A program made the position numbers and the translations under genes. Under the pieces are notes generated by a model. It was not told the origin of the DNA and did no database searches. It saw only the letters and a program-made list of their open reading frames with translations. Shown piece after piece: positions 1 to 5,632 of a stretch of DNA of 5,632 nt. This DNA is from JBJXGF01 sp046153015 (GTDB lineage Bacteria > Actinomycetota > Acidimicrobiia > Acidimicrobiales > CAIXPF01). Location of the stretch: assembly GCA_046153015.1 (NCBI GenBank), contig JBJXGF010000404.1:1-5632 (forward strand), given 5' to 3'. Every line of letters starts with the position of its first letter. Position 1 is the stretch's first letter.

Positions 1-210
1 CCCGCCGCCCGGCCGGCGGGCCCGACCGCGCTGGCGCAGCGGGCGGCGCTCGAGCTGGCGGAGGGCGTCACGCTGATCCTCTCGCCCGCCCGGCCGCCCA
101 CCCCCCCCGACGCCGCCGCGGTGGTCGCCCTCCTGCGCACCCGCGGCCTGCTGCCCCCCACGGCCGACCCGGCCGACCCGGCCCACCTCACAGAGACGGA
201 GATTCGATGA
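1..210 (+). CDS. C-terminal fragment of an unidentified protein
   Basis: An open frame runs from the first base of the window to a TGA at 208-210, giving the last 69 residues of a protein whose start lies outside. The fragment begins with an alanine-rich, helix-prone stretch (ALAQRAALELAEGVTLIL, about residues 10-27), then a proline-rich turn, a short helix (AAAVVALLRTRGLL) and a polar tail ending ETEIR. Third positions are almost all G or C, as in the neighbouring genes, which supports real coding. The stop overlaps the next gene's start as ATGA, so the two genes are probably co-transcribed and translationally coupled. I cannot assign a family. The tail is compatible with the C-terminal helical part of a small regulator, but no diagnostic motif is present, so no function is proposed. 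Confidence 0.6.
   Translation, partial: PAARPAGPTALAQRAALELAEGVTLILSPARPPTPPDAAAVVALLRTRGLLPPTADPADPAHLTETEIR
198..202 (+). promoter_or_regulatory. Ribosome binding site for the VIT-VWA gene
   Basis: GGAGA lies 4 bases before the ATG at 207, inside the last codons of the upstream gene. Together with the ATGA stop/start overlap it supports the ATG at 207 as the true start and suggests coupled translation. The spacing is slightly short but workable. Confidence 0.5.
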
Positions 211-2579
211 CGCCCGCCCCCGCCACCTCGGTTCCCCTCCTTCCCGCTTCCGAGCTCGCGGCGCTCGTCGAGGCCGAGCCCGCCGGGCTCGGCCGGCTCG
301 ACACCGAGCGCGGCTCGCTCCCGCTGGCCGCGGTGGACCTGGACGTGGAGGTCCATGGCCTCCACGCCGTGCTGGTGGTCCGCCAGCGCTTCGTGAACCA
401 CCACCAGCAGCCGCTCGAGGCCACCTACACCTTCCCGCTGCCCGAGCGCGCCGCGGTGGGCGGCTTCGAGGCGGTGGTCGGCGGGCGGCGGCTCGTGGCG
501 TCGTTGGAGGAGCGGGCGGCGGCCCGGGCCCGGTACGACGAGGCGGTGGCCGCCGGTCAGCGCGCCGCCATCGCCGAGGAGGAGCGCCCCTCGACCTTCA
601 CGCTGCGGGTCGGGAACATCCCGCCTGGTGCGGAGGCGGAGACCGTGCTCACGCTCGACCTCGAGCTCAGCGTGGACGACGGCGAGGTGACCTTGCGGGC
701 GCCGCTCGTGGTGGCGCCTCGGTACACGGCCGGGTCGCCGCTGCCCGGCCCGTCGGTCGGCGGCGGCGTCTCGCCCGACACCGACGCCGTGCCCGACGCC
801 TCGCTCGTCACGCCGCCCACTCTCGAGCCCGGCGCGGCGCGGCCGGCGCTCACGGTGCGGGTCCGGATCGAGCCCGCTGGGCTGGTGCTGAGCGGGCTGC
901 GCAGCGCGCTGCACGCGGTGCGCACCGCGGACGCCGACGGGGCCTGGCTGGTGGAGGCGGCGCCCGGAGCGCGGCTCGACCGTGACGTCGTGCTGCGCTG
1001 GAAGGTCGCCGGCCACGCGCCGGCGGTGAGCGCGGTGGGCGCCCGCGGCGACGACGGCTCGGGCGTTGTCGGCGTGACCGTGACCCCTCCGACGCCGGAC
1101 GCGGGCCTCCCCGGCCGGCCGGGCGGGCGGCGCGAGCCGGTCGATCTCGTGGTGCTGCTCGACCGATCGGGCAGCATGGCGGGCTGGAAGATGGTCACCG
1201 CTCGACGCGCCGCCGCCCGCCTGGTCGAGCTGTTGGCGCCGGGCGACCGCTTCGCGGCGTTGGCCTTCGACAACTCGGTCGAGCGCCCGGACTCGCTGCC
1301 CGCCGCCGGCCTGACCGCAGCCACCGACCAGCACCGGTGCCGCGCCGTGGAATTCTTCGCCCGCACCGAGGCGCGGGGCGGCACCGAGCTGGCGGCGGCC
1401 CTGGCCAACGCGCTCGACCAGTTCGGCGCCGATCCGGCCGGCGGGCGGCGGCGGGTGGTGGTCGTGGTCACCGACGCCGAGGTGGCCGGCGAGGACCACG
1501 TGCTGGCCGCCATGGCGCCCCGCCTCGTCGACGCGCAGCTGTACTGCCTCGGGGTCGACGTGGCCGCCGACACCGGCCTGCTGTGGCGGCTCGCGCAGGC
1601 GGGCGGGGGTCACGCCGAGGTCGTCGAGTCGGCCGACCGTCTCGACGAGGTGATGAGCCGCTTCGGCCGCCGCCTCGTGGCGCCCGACGTGACCGGGCTG
1701 GCGCTGACCGGCGACGGCGTGGAGCTGGTCGAGATCAGCCCCGCCCGGGCGCCAGACCTGGCCAGCGGGCACGCCGTGACCTTCTACGCACGCGTCGAGC
1801 GCGCCGCCGACGGGGCCGGGATCGTGGTCGAGGGGGCGCTGCCCGACGGGGGCCGCTGGCGGGCGCCGGCCGTGCTGAGCTGGAGCGAGGGTCCGGCGCT
1901 GCGCCGCGCCTGGGCCCGCCACCGCCTGCGCGACCTCGAGGATCGCTACGCCGCTGGGATCGGCGACGGCGAGGCGCTGGCGGCCGAGATCGTGCGCCTC
2001 AGCCTGGCCGAGGGCGTGCTGTGCCGATTCACCGCGTTCGTGGCCCTCGACCCCGAGCGCGAGCGGGTCGAGGGGCCGCTGACCCGGGTGGTGCAGCCGG
2101 TGGAGCCGCCCGCCGGTTGGGCCGCGAGCCCGGCGGCGGCGGCGCCGGCCGGCATCCGCCCGCTGGCCGCCCGGTTCCAGGCGCCGCTGACCCTGGGGTC
2201 CTCCGCCCCGCCCGACGCCTTCGCCGCGCCGTCCCGCCGCGCCGCGCCGGAAGGCGCTGGGTCGCCCCTCGGCGAGGCGGTCGAGCGTCTCCTCGAGGAG
2301 ATCGAGCGGATCCTCTTCGGGCCGCACGCCGACCTGGCGCGAGCGGCTCGCCTGCTCACCGTGCTCGTCGGCCTGCTCGAGGACGAGGCCGTTCCCGCCC
2401 ACCACCGGCCGAACGGCGGGCTGAGCGGCCTAGCCGCCGCCGTTCGCCTACGGACGCTGGTCGAGCAGGGGGCGGCGGAGGCGGAGCAGCGGGCGGCGCT
2501 GGCCGAGCTGCGGGCGGCGCTGACCGGCCAGCCCCCCGCCAGCGAGACCGGCCGCCGCCGCCGCAGCTTCTGGCGCTAG
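207..2579 (+). CDS. VIT domain and von Willebrand factor A domain protein
   Basis: This 790-residue protein has the architecture of inter-alpha-trypsin-inhibitor heavy-chain-like proteins. A VIT domain spans about residues 35-165 and shows the family pattern: a YTFPLPE strand (74-80), ARARYDEAVAAGQ (105-117), then EEERPSTFTLRVGNIPPG (124-141). A proline/glycine-rich linker follows (about 172-212). The VWA domain spans about 311-490 with a complete metal-ion-dependent adhesion site: D319-x-S321-x-S323, T393 in GGTEL, and D423 in VVTDAE. After it come a beta-rich segment and the conserved SLAEGVLCRFTAFVALD stretch (599-615). The C-terminal 100 residues are helical and end in a basic tail, RRRRSFWR. 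I see no signal peptide, membrane segment or sortase motif, so a cytoplasmic location is inferred. VWA domains with an intact MIDAS usually bind a protein partner through a divalent cation; the partner here is unknown. The start overlaps the upstream stop (ATGA), suggesting an operon. The next gene is convergent. Family assignment is firm; biological role is not known. Confidence 0.93.
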   Translation: MTPAPATSVPLLPASELAALVEAEPAGLGRLDTERGSLPLAAVDLDVEVHGLHAVLVVRQRFVNHHQQPLEATYTFPLPERAAVGGFEAVVGGRRLVASLEERAAARARYDEAVAAGQRAAIAEEERPSTFTLRVGNIPPGAEAETVLTLDLELSVDDGEVTLRAPLVVAPRYTAGSPLPGPSVGGGVSPDTDAVPDASLVTPPTLEPGAARPALTVRVRIEPAGLVLSGLRSALHAVRTADADGAWLVEAAPGARLDRDVVLRWKVAGHAPAVSAVGARGDDGSGVVGVTVTPPTPDAGLPGRPGGRREPVDLVVLLDRSGSMAGWKMVTARRAAARLVELLAPGDRFAALAFDNSVERPDSLPAAGLTAATDQHRCRAVEFFARTEARGGTELAAALANALDQFGADPAGGRRRVVVVVTDAEVAGEDHVLAAMAPRLVDAQLYCLGVDVAADTGLLWRLAQAGGGHAEVVESADRLDEVMSRFGRRLVAPDVTGLALTGDGVELVEISPARAPDLASGHAVTFYARVERAADGAGIVVEGALPDGGRWRAPAVLSWSEGPALRRAWARHRLRDLEDRYAAGIGDGEALAAEIVRLSLAEGVLCRFTAFVALDPERERVEGPLTRVVQPVEPPAGWAASPAAAAPAGIRPLAARFQAPLTLGSSAPPDAFAAPSRRAAPEGAGSPLGEAVERLLEEIERILFGPHADLARAARLLTVLVGLLEDEAVPAHHRPNGGLSGLAAAVRLRTLVEQGAAEAEQRAALAELRAALTGQPPASETGRRRRSFWR

Positions 2580-2600
2580 CGGCTTCGCTTCGCTCAGCCG
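2580..2600. terminator. Possible bidirectional terminator between convergent genes
   Basis: CGGCT (2580-2584) and AGCCG (2596-2600) form a 5-bp inverted repeat with an 11-base loop holding a tandem CTTCG. An alternative stem pairs AGCG (2578-2581) with CGCT (2586-2589). The repeat starts right after the VIT-VWA stop and reaches into the last two codons of the GTPase-like gene, so it could serve both transcripts. There is no T-tract and the stem is short, so this is a weak call based mainly on position. Confidence 0.25.
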
Positions 2601-4537
2601 GTCAGCTCGATGTCGAGCGACTCGAGCTCGGCGGCCAGCTCGTGCACGACCGCCGCTGCGAAGTCGGCGTGCTCGCCCACGGGGTTGCCGCCCTCGGCGG
2701 CCACCTGCTCGGACAGGATCTTGTGGTAGATGAACTCCGCTCGATGCTGCGCCGAGCGGGGCCCGTCGAGGTCGCGGGCCTCGGCCCACAGGTGGGGCGC
2801 CTCGTCGAAGAGCCGCATCGTCACGAGGGGCTGCACCCGCCGGGCGACGCCCTGGGTGATGCGATCGTGGAGCATCTGCTCGGTGTCCTCGTCGGGCGGC
2901 TCGCCGGACCAGCCGAGCGGCTGGGTCACGAAGCGGCGCAGGTTGTCGCAGATGCGCTGCACGAGATCGCCGGCCGGGCGCAGCGCCTCGTACTCGTCCT
3001 CCGAGCGGCGGGCGTAGCGCACGCAGAGCGCCTTGACCTTGCTCCAGTGGACGGGCGTGACCTCGGTGTCGGCCGCCAGGCCGAGCTTCTGCTCCCACTG
3101 GCGCAGGAAGCCGACGATGCTGTCGCGCACCGACGCCTGCAGCTCGTTGCGCGAGTACTGGGGGCGGCACTCGCCGAGGTGCAGCGGGTGGCCCTCCACC
3201 CGGAGCTGGCCCAGCATCCAGCGCAGCTCGGCGATCGTGCGCGGCGCCTTGTCCTCGTCGAGCTCGTCGTTGATGCGGGACAGGAAGTACAGGTTGCGGT
3301 CGAGCCGGTAGCGCAGCAGCCGCTCCGCCGAGTAGCCGAGCTCGTTGCCGATCGCGGTGAGCACCTGGTCCACCGAGCTGATCACGTGCTGGCGGCGGGC
3401 GTTGAGGTCCGGCAGGTTGGGCCCCTGCACCAGCTCGAAGTGGGTGAACGCCAGGATCAGCTTGCTGCCGTGGCCGGCGGCGGCGATCTGGCGCAACGCG
3501 GCGACCGGCGCCGCCTGCATCGGCTGCTGCGCGTTGTCCACCAGCACGATCGTGTCGACCTCGTCGAGCATGCGGGTGGTGTGGGAGGGCAGGCTCGAGG
3601 CGGACTCGAGCGTGTGGCCCAACCCCTCGCGGTCGACCAGCATGAGGTAGGGGATCTCGTCGACCCAGCGGGGGTGGAACGGGCCCCGCACCCGCACCCC
3701 GTTGACGATCGGGGTGAGCAGCGTGCCGAAATCGGCGGCGTCGTTGCCGCAGAGCCGGCGCAGCTTGCCCATGAACTCGGCGCGGTCGGGGCTCTGCGTG
3801 CGCCAGTACACGGGCCAGCCGTCCTCGCCGCGGACCACCTCGGCCGGGTCGATCAGCCCGAAGCGGGCCTCGATCTCCTCGAGCAGGTAGTACATGATCT
3901 CCTGCGCCACCGGGTGGCCCACCAGCCGGCTCTTCAGCAGGCTGTGCAGCTCGTCGAGGTCGACGTCGTCTGCGCTCACCTGGCCGGACGCGGTGAGGTC
4001 CTCCAGCTCGTTGAACACCACCTCGCGCAGCAGCTCGGTGATCTGGGCGAGCACCCCCTCGGTGGCCTCCTGGAGCTGGTGCTGCAGGGAGCCGGCGGCC
4101 ACGCCGTGCGCCGGGCCGCCGTCGGCGGCGAGGCCGTCGGTGAGGATGTAGTTGAGCCGGAACCGCTGGTCGGCGTGCTCGAGCAGGCGCTTGCGGACCT
4201 CGGCCTCGGGCCGGTCGTCGAACACGGCCAAGCCGGCGGCGACGACGTTCTCCTCGATGTAGGTGCACACCTCGGGCAGGGTCATGAACGTGGCCACCGC
4301 GTAGTGCTCACCCGGCGCCAGCAGCAGCTCGGCCTCGGCCACCGTGGTCTTCGACGCGGAGGTGGCCGGGAACCCCTCAGGGCTGGCTGCGCCGAGGAGC
4401 TGGCGGATCAGCGTGGTCTTGCCGGCGCCGGTCGTGCCCAGGAACAGCACCGTGCGGTACCCAGTTGTCTGGGAGGGCCCAGGGATCAGCTGCTCCCGGA
4501 GCTGGAAGAAGCGAGCGCTGCTCATACAGAGAACCAT
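2594..4537 (-). CDS. P-loop GTPase-like protein of unrecognised family
   Basis: This 647-residue protein has a clear nucleotide-binding core. Walker A/G1 is GTTGAGKTT at residues 34-42. A Ser/Thr-rich stretch (TSASKTT, 59-65) could be switch I. G3 is DREG (302-305) after a hydrophobic strand (YLMLV). The G4 position holds THFE (365-368) after strand KLILAF instead of N/TKxD. LYFLS (416-420) may be G5. About 190 mostly helical residues lie between the switch I region and G3, including TPIVNGVRVRGPF (275-287). The C-terminal 200 residues are helical, soluble and unidentified. I see no signal peptide or membrane helix. GTPase activity is inferred from motif order; ATP use is possible because G4 is unusual. 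I chose the ATG at 4537, but the ATG at 4525 (residue 5) is equally possible; neither has a good ribosome binding site. The gene converges on the VIT-VWA gene and is separated from the upstream crotonase gene by a hairpin, so it is probably a single transcription unit. I do not recognise a named family. Confidence 0.88.
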   Translation of the reverse strand: MVLCMSSARFFQLREQLIPGPSQTTGYRTVLFLGTTGAGKTTLIRQLLGAASPEGFPATSASKTTVAEAELLLAPGEHYAVATFMTLPEVCTYIEENVVAAGLAVFDDRPEAEVRKRLLEHADQRFRLNYILTDGLAADGGPAHGVAAGSLQHQLQEATEGVLAQITELLREVVFNELEDLTASGQVSADDVDLDELHSLLKSRLVGHPVAQEIMYYLLEEIEARFGLIDPAEVVRGEDGWPVYWRTQSPDRAEFMGKLRRLCGNDAADFGTLLTPIVNGVRVRGPFHPRWVDEIPYLMLVDREGLGHTLESASSLPSHTTRMLDEVDTIVLVDNAQQPMQAAPVAALRQIAAAGHGSKLILAFTHFELVQGPNLPDLNARRQHVISSVDQVLTAIGNELGYSAERLLRYRLDRNLYFLSRINDELDEDKAPRTIAELRWMLGQLRVEGHPLHLGECRPQYSRNELQASVRDSIVGFLRQWEQKLGLAADTEVTPVHWSKVKALCVRYARRSEDEYEALRPAGDLVQRICDNLRRFVTQPLGWSGEPPDEDTEQMLHDRITQGVARRVQPLVTMRLFDEAPHLWAEARDLDGPRSAQHRAEFIYHKILSEQVAAEGGNPVGEHADFAAAVVHELAAELESLDIELTG

Positions 4538-4640
4538 CGGCAGGCTAGGGGAGGTTATGTAGCGGAAAGGCGCGTTTTCGACCTGTGGCCGGGGCGGATT
4601 GACCGCTCAAGGCGGCGAATGCGGGTGATTTCCCGGTGAG
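4538..4640 (-). promoter_or_regulatory. Probable promoter region of the GTPase-like gene
   Basis: This stretch contains the most A/T-rich patches of the window and no convincing reading frame. On the minus strand, possible -10 elements of the TAnnnT/TATAAT type are TACATA (about 4557-4562) and TAGCCT (about 4543-4548). The second would place the transcript start at or very near the ATG at 4537, giving a leaderless mRNA, which fits the lack of a Shine-Dalgarno sequence. No good -35 box is correctly spaced. A small inverted repeat, TTGA-CCGC-TCAA (4599-4610), lies upstream and could be an operator half. The region is supported by position and composition; the exact elements are uncertain. Confidence 0.35.
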
Positions 4641-4663
4641 TCGGCCGCTCGCGGGGCGGCCGA
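4641..4663 (-). terminator. GC hairpin terminator after the crotonase gene
   Basis: TCGGCCGC (4641-4648) and GCGGCCGA (4656-4663) form a perfect 8-bp stem with a 7-base loop. The hairpin lies 12 bases past the crotonase stop on the minus strand. No T-tract follows on either strand, as is common for hairpin terminators in high-GC actinobacteria. It probably separates the crotonase transcript from the GTPase-like gene downstream. Confidence 0.5.
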
Positions 4664-4675
4664 GCCCGCGGCAGG

Positions 4676-5485
4676 CTAGCGGAACTTGGGCGGGCGCTTC
4701 TCGAGGAAGGCGGCCACAGCCTCGCGGTGCTCGGGCGTCGTGAACGCCTCCGCCAGGGCGGCGAGCTCGCGAGCCTGGACGGCCTCGAGGTCGGTCTCGA
4801 AGGCGTTCTGGGTGAGCAGCGCCTTGATCGCCCGCAGCTGCGGGTCCGGGTTCTCGGCGAACTGCTCGGCCTTGGCCAGCGCCGCGTCGAGCAGCTCCTC
4901 GGCGGGCACGACCCGGTCGACGAGGCGCAGCGCCAGCGCCTCCTCGGCGTCGATCGTGCGCCCGGTGAGGGCCAGGTCGCTGGCCGCGCCCCAGCCCATG
5001 CGGGCCACCAGGTAGTGCGAGCTGGCCAGCTCGGGCGTGATGCCCATCTTGATGAAGCGGCAGGAGAGCTTGGCCTCGGCGCTGGCCACGAGGTGGTCGA
5101 AGCCGAGCACCATCGTGAGCCCGACGCCGATGCACGCCCCGTTGATGGCCGCCACCAGGGGCTTGGCCGCCCGCACCGCGTCGACCCACGCCGTGGCCGC
5201 TCGCGTGTCGGGCGCGGCGCGCTCCCGCGGCGCGGCGTCGGACCGGTCGAGCTGGGCCTTGAACTGGCCGCCGATGTCGGCCCCGGCGCAGAAGCCGCGC
5301 CCGGCGCCGGTCACCACGATCGCGCCGACGGCTCGGTCCCGGTTCGCCTCGGCGAACGCGTCGAGCAGCTCGCGGCCCATCTTGGGCGTCCAGGCGTTCA
5401 GCTTGTCGGGCCGGTCGAGCGTCACCAGCGCCGCCGCGCCGCGGACCTCGTAGCGGATCTGCTCGTAGCTGTGCTCGGTGGCCAT
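4676..5485 (-). CDS. Crotonase-superfamily enoyl-CoA isomerase-like protein
   Basis: At 269 residues this is normal length for an enoyl-CoA hydratase/isomerase, a soluble cytoplasmic enzyme acting on acyl-CoA thioesters. Crotonase signatures appear in order: LDRPDKLNAW (23-32), the CoA/oxyanion-hole motif GFCAGADI (64-71), NGACIGVGLTMVLGFD (115-130), the MGITPELASS loop (147-156), and LTGRTIDAEEALALRLVDRVVP (173-194). By manual alignment, the two catalytic glutamates of hydratases (Glu144 and Glu164 of rat enoyl-CoA hydratase) fall at T124 and F144. E152 in the TPELASS loop sits where peroxisomal-type delta3,delta2-enoyl-CoA isomerases carry their single catalytic glutamate. The isomerase role, moving a double bond from position 3 to 2 during breakdown of unsaturated fatty acids, is therefore more likely than hydration, but substrate is unknown. 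The ATG at 5485 gives a typical N-terminus; no strong ribosome binding site precedes it. No other beta-oxidation gene is visible in the window. Family is certain, exact reaction is inferred. Confidence 0.92.
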   Translation of the reverse strand: MATEHSYEQIRYEVRGAAALVTLDRPDKLNAWTPKMGRELLDAFAEANRDRAVGAIVVTGAGRGFCAGADIGGQFKAQLDRSDAAPRERAAPDTRAATAWVDAVRAAKPLVAAINGACIGVGLTMVLGFDHLVASAEAKLSCRFIKMGITPELASSHYLVARMGWGAASDLALTGRTIDAEEALALRLVDRVVPAEELLDAALAKAEQFAENPDPQLRAIKALLTQNAFETDLEAVQARELAALAEAFTTPEHREAVAAFLEKRPPKFR

Positions 5486-5503
5486 GGCGTGAGCTTGGCA
5501 CGG

Positions 5504-5513
5504 GCAGATCTGC
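5504..5513. promoter_or_regulatory. Perfect 10-bp palindrome upstream of the crotonase gene
   Basis: GCAGATCTGC reads the same on both strands and ends 18 bases before the crotonase ATG. A wider pair, TGAGC (5490-5494) and GCTCA (5512-5516), overlaps it. Position and symmetry fit an operator for a dimeric repressor, for example a TetR-type regulator of acyl-CoA genes, but no regulator gene is in the window and a chance palindrome is possible. Confidence 0.25.
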
Positions 5514-5544
5514 TCAGCGAGCTCCGCGCCCGGCCGGCGGGGGC

Positions 5545-5550
5545 TAGCGT
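5545..5550 (+). promoter_or_regulatory. Possible -10 element for a rightward transcript
   Basis: TAGCGT matches the TAnnnT pattern of actinobacterial -10 boxes and lies 8 bases before a GTG at 5559. That spacing would give a leaderless transcript starting at or near the GTG. No clear -35 element is seen. It would face away from the crotonase gene, making 5486-5596 a divergent promoter region. Confidence 0.2.
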
Positions 5551-5596
5551 TCGCTGCCGTGACCGGGAGAGCGTCGACCGGGCGAGGCCACGGGGC

Positions 5597-5632
5597 GTGA
5601 GCATCGCCGGCCGCGCGCTGGCGAGCCTGGCG
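5597..5632 (+). CDS. Possible N-terminus of a gene running off the right edge
   Basis: A GTG at 5597 opens a frame that stays open to the window end, encoding 12 residues, MSIAGRALASLA, which would suit a helical N-terminus. A purine-rich GGCGAGG (5581-5587) lies 9 bases upstream as a possible ribosome binding site. The GTG overlaps, as GTGA, the stop of a 13-codon frame that starts at the GTG at 5559. Too little sequence is present to name a product or be sure the frame is coding. Confidence 0.3.
   Translation, partial: MSIAGRALASLA

Noticed and set aside
557..1573. A 338-codon minus-strand frame opposite the VIT-VWA gene
   Set aside because: The translation is Ser/Thr/Arg/Ala-rich without any recognisable motif and lies fully antisense to a confident gene.
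2583..2595. Tandem CTTCG repeat as a mobile or regulatory repeat
   Set aside because: Only two copies of five bases are present, which is not enough to support a repeat element.
2448..4268. A 606-codon minus-strand frame overlapping the GTPase-like gene
   Set aside because: It is an Arg/Pro/Ala-rich frame-shifted shadow of the gene that carries the Walker A and DREG motifs.
1337..4639. A 1100-codon + strand open frame spanning the end of the VIT-VWA gene and the whole antisense of the GTPase-like gene
   Set aside because: Its product is low-complexity Arg/Gly/Ala-rich, then His/Leu/Val-rich antisense sequence with no domain. Long open shadows are expected at this GC content, and both strands are explained by genes with clear motifs.
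2594..5485. A defence or mobile-element island built around the GTPase-like gene
   Set aside because: No nuclease, integrase, transposase, direct repeat or change in base composition is visible; the neighbours look like ordinary chromosomal genes.
4545..5501. A 318-codon minus-strand frame overlapping the crotonase gene
   Set aside because: It is the +1-type shadow of the crotonase frame, rich in Arg, Gly and Ala; the crotonase motifs are all in the other frame with no frameshift.
5422..5604. A 60-codon minus-strand frame covering the crotonase start region
   Set aside because: It overlaps the crotonase N-terminus in another frame, is Ser/Arg/Ala-rich and has no ribosome binding site.

Overview
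The window is very GC-rich, with G or C at most third codon positions and tight gene packing. That suggests a high-GC actinobacterium, possibly Acidimicrobiia-like. This placement is inferred from composition and gene style only; no marker gene is present.

Layout from left to right: (1) the C-terminal end of an unidentified + strand gene (to 210). Its stop overlaps the start of (2) a 790-residue VIT + von Willebrand A (VWA) protein (207-2579, +) with a complete metal-binding (MIDAS) motif and no visible export signal. (3) Convergent to it, with a 14-bp gap, lies a 647-residue P-loop GTPase-like protein (2594-4537, -). Its G1 and G3 motifs are clear, its G4 is non-canonical, and about 190 residues are inserted between the switch I region and G3. 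(4) A 138-bp intergenic segment follows. It holds a perfect 8-bp GC hairpin just past the upstream gene's stop and a less GC-rich patch that probably carries the GTPase promoter. (5) A 269-residue crotonase-superfamily protein (4676-5485, -) has active-site residues of the delta3,delta2-enoyl-CoA isomerase type rather than the hydratase type. (6) A divergent intergenic region carries a perfect 10-bp palindrome, a possible leaderless GTG mini-ORF and the possible first codons of a + strand gene running off the right edge.

The first two + strand genes look translationally coupled and probably form one operon. The GTPase and crotonase genes share a strand, but the hairpin between them suggests separate transcription. 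The crotonase points to acyl-CoA (fatty acid or related) metabolism. The VIT-VWA protein and the GTPase face each other, so nothing in the sequence requires them to work together. The GTPase-like protein is the least explained gene and the best candidate for something undescribed. I see no RNA genes, CRISPR array, insertion sequence or phage gene.
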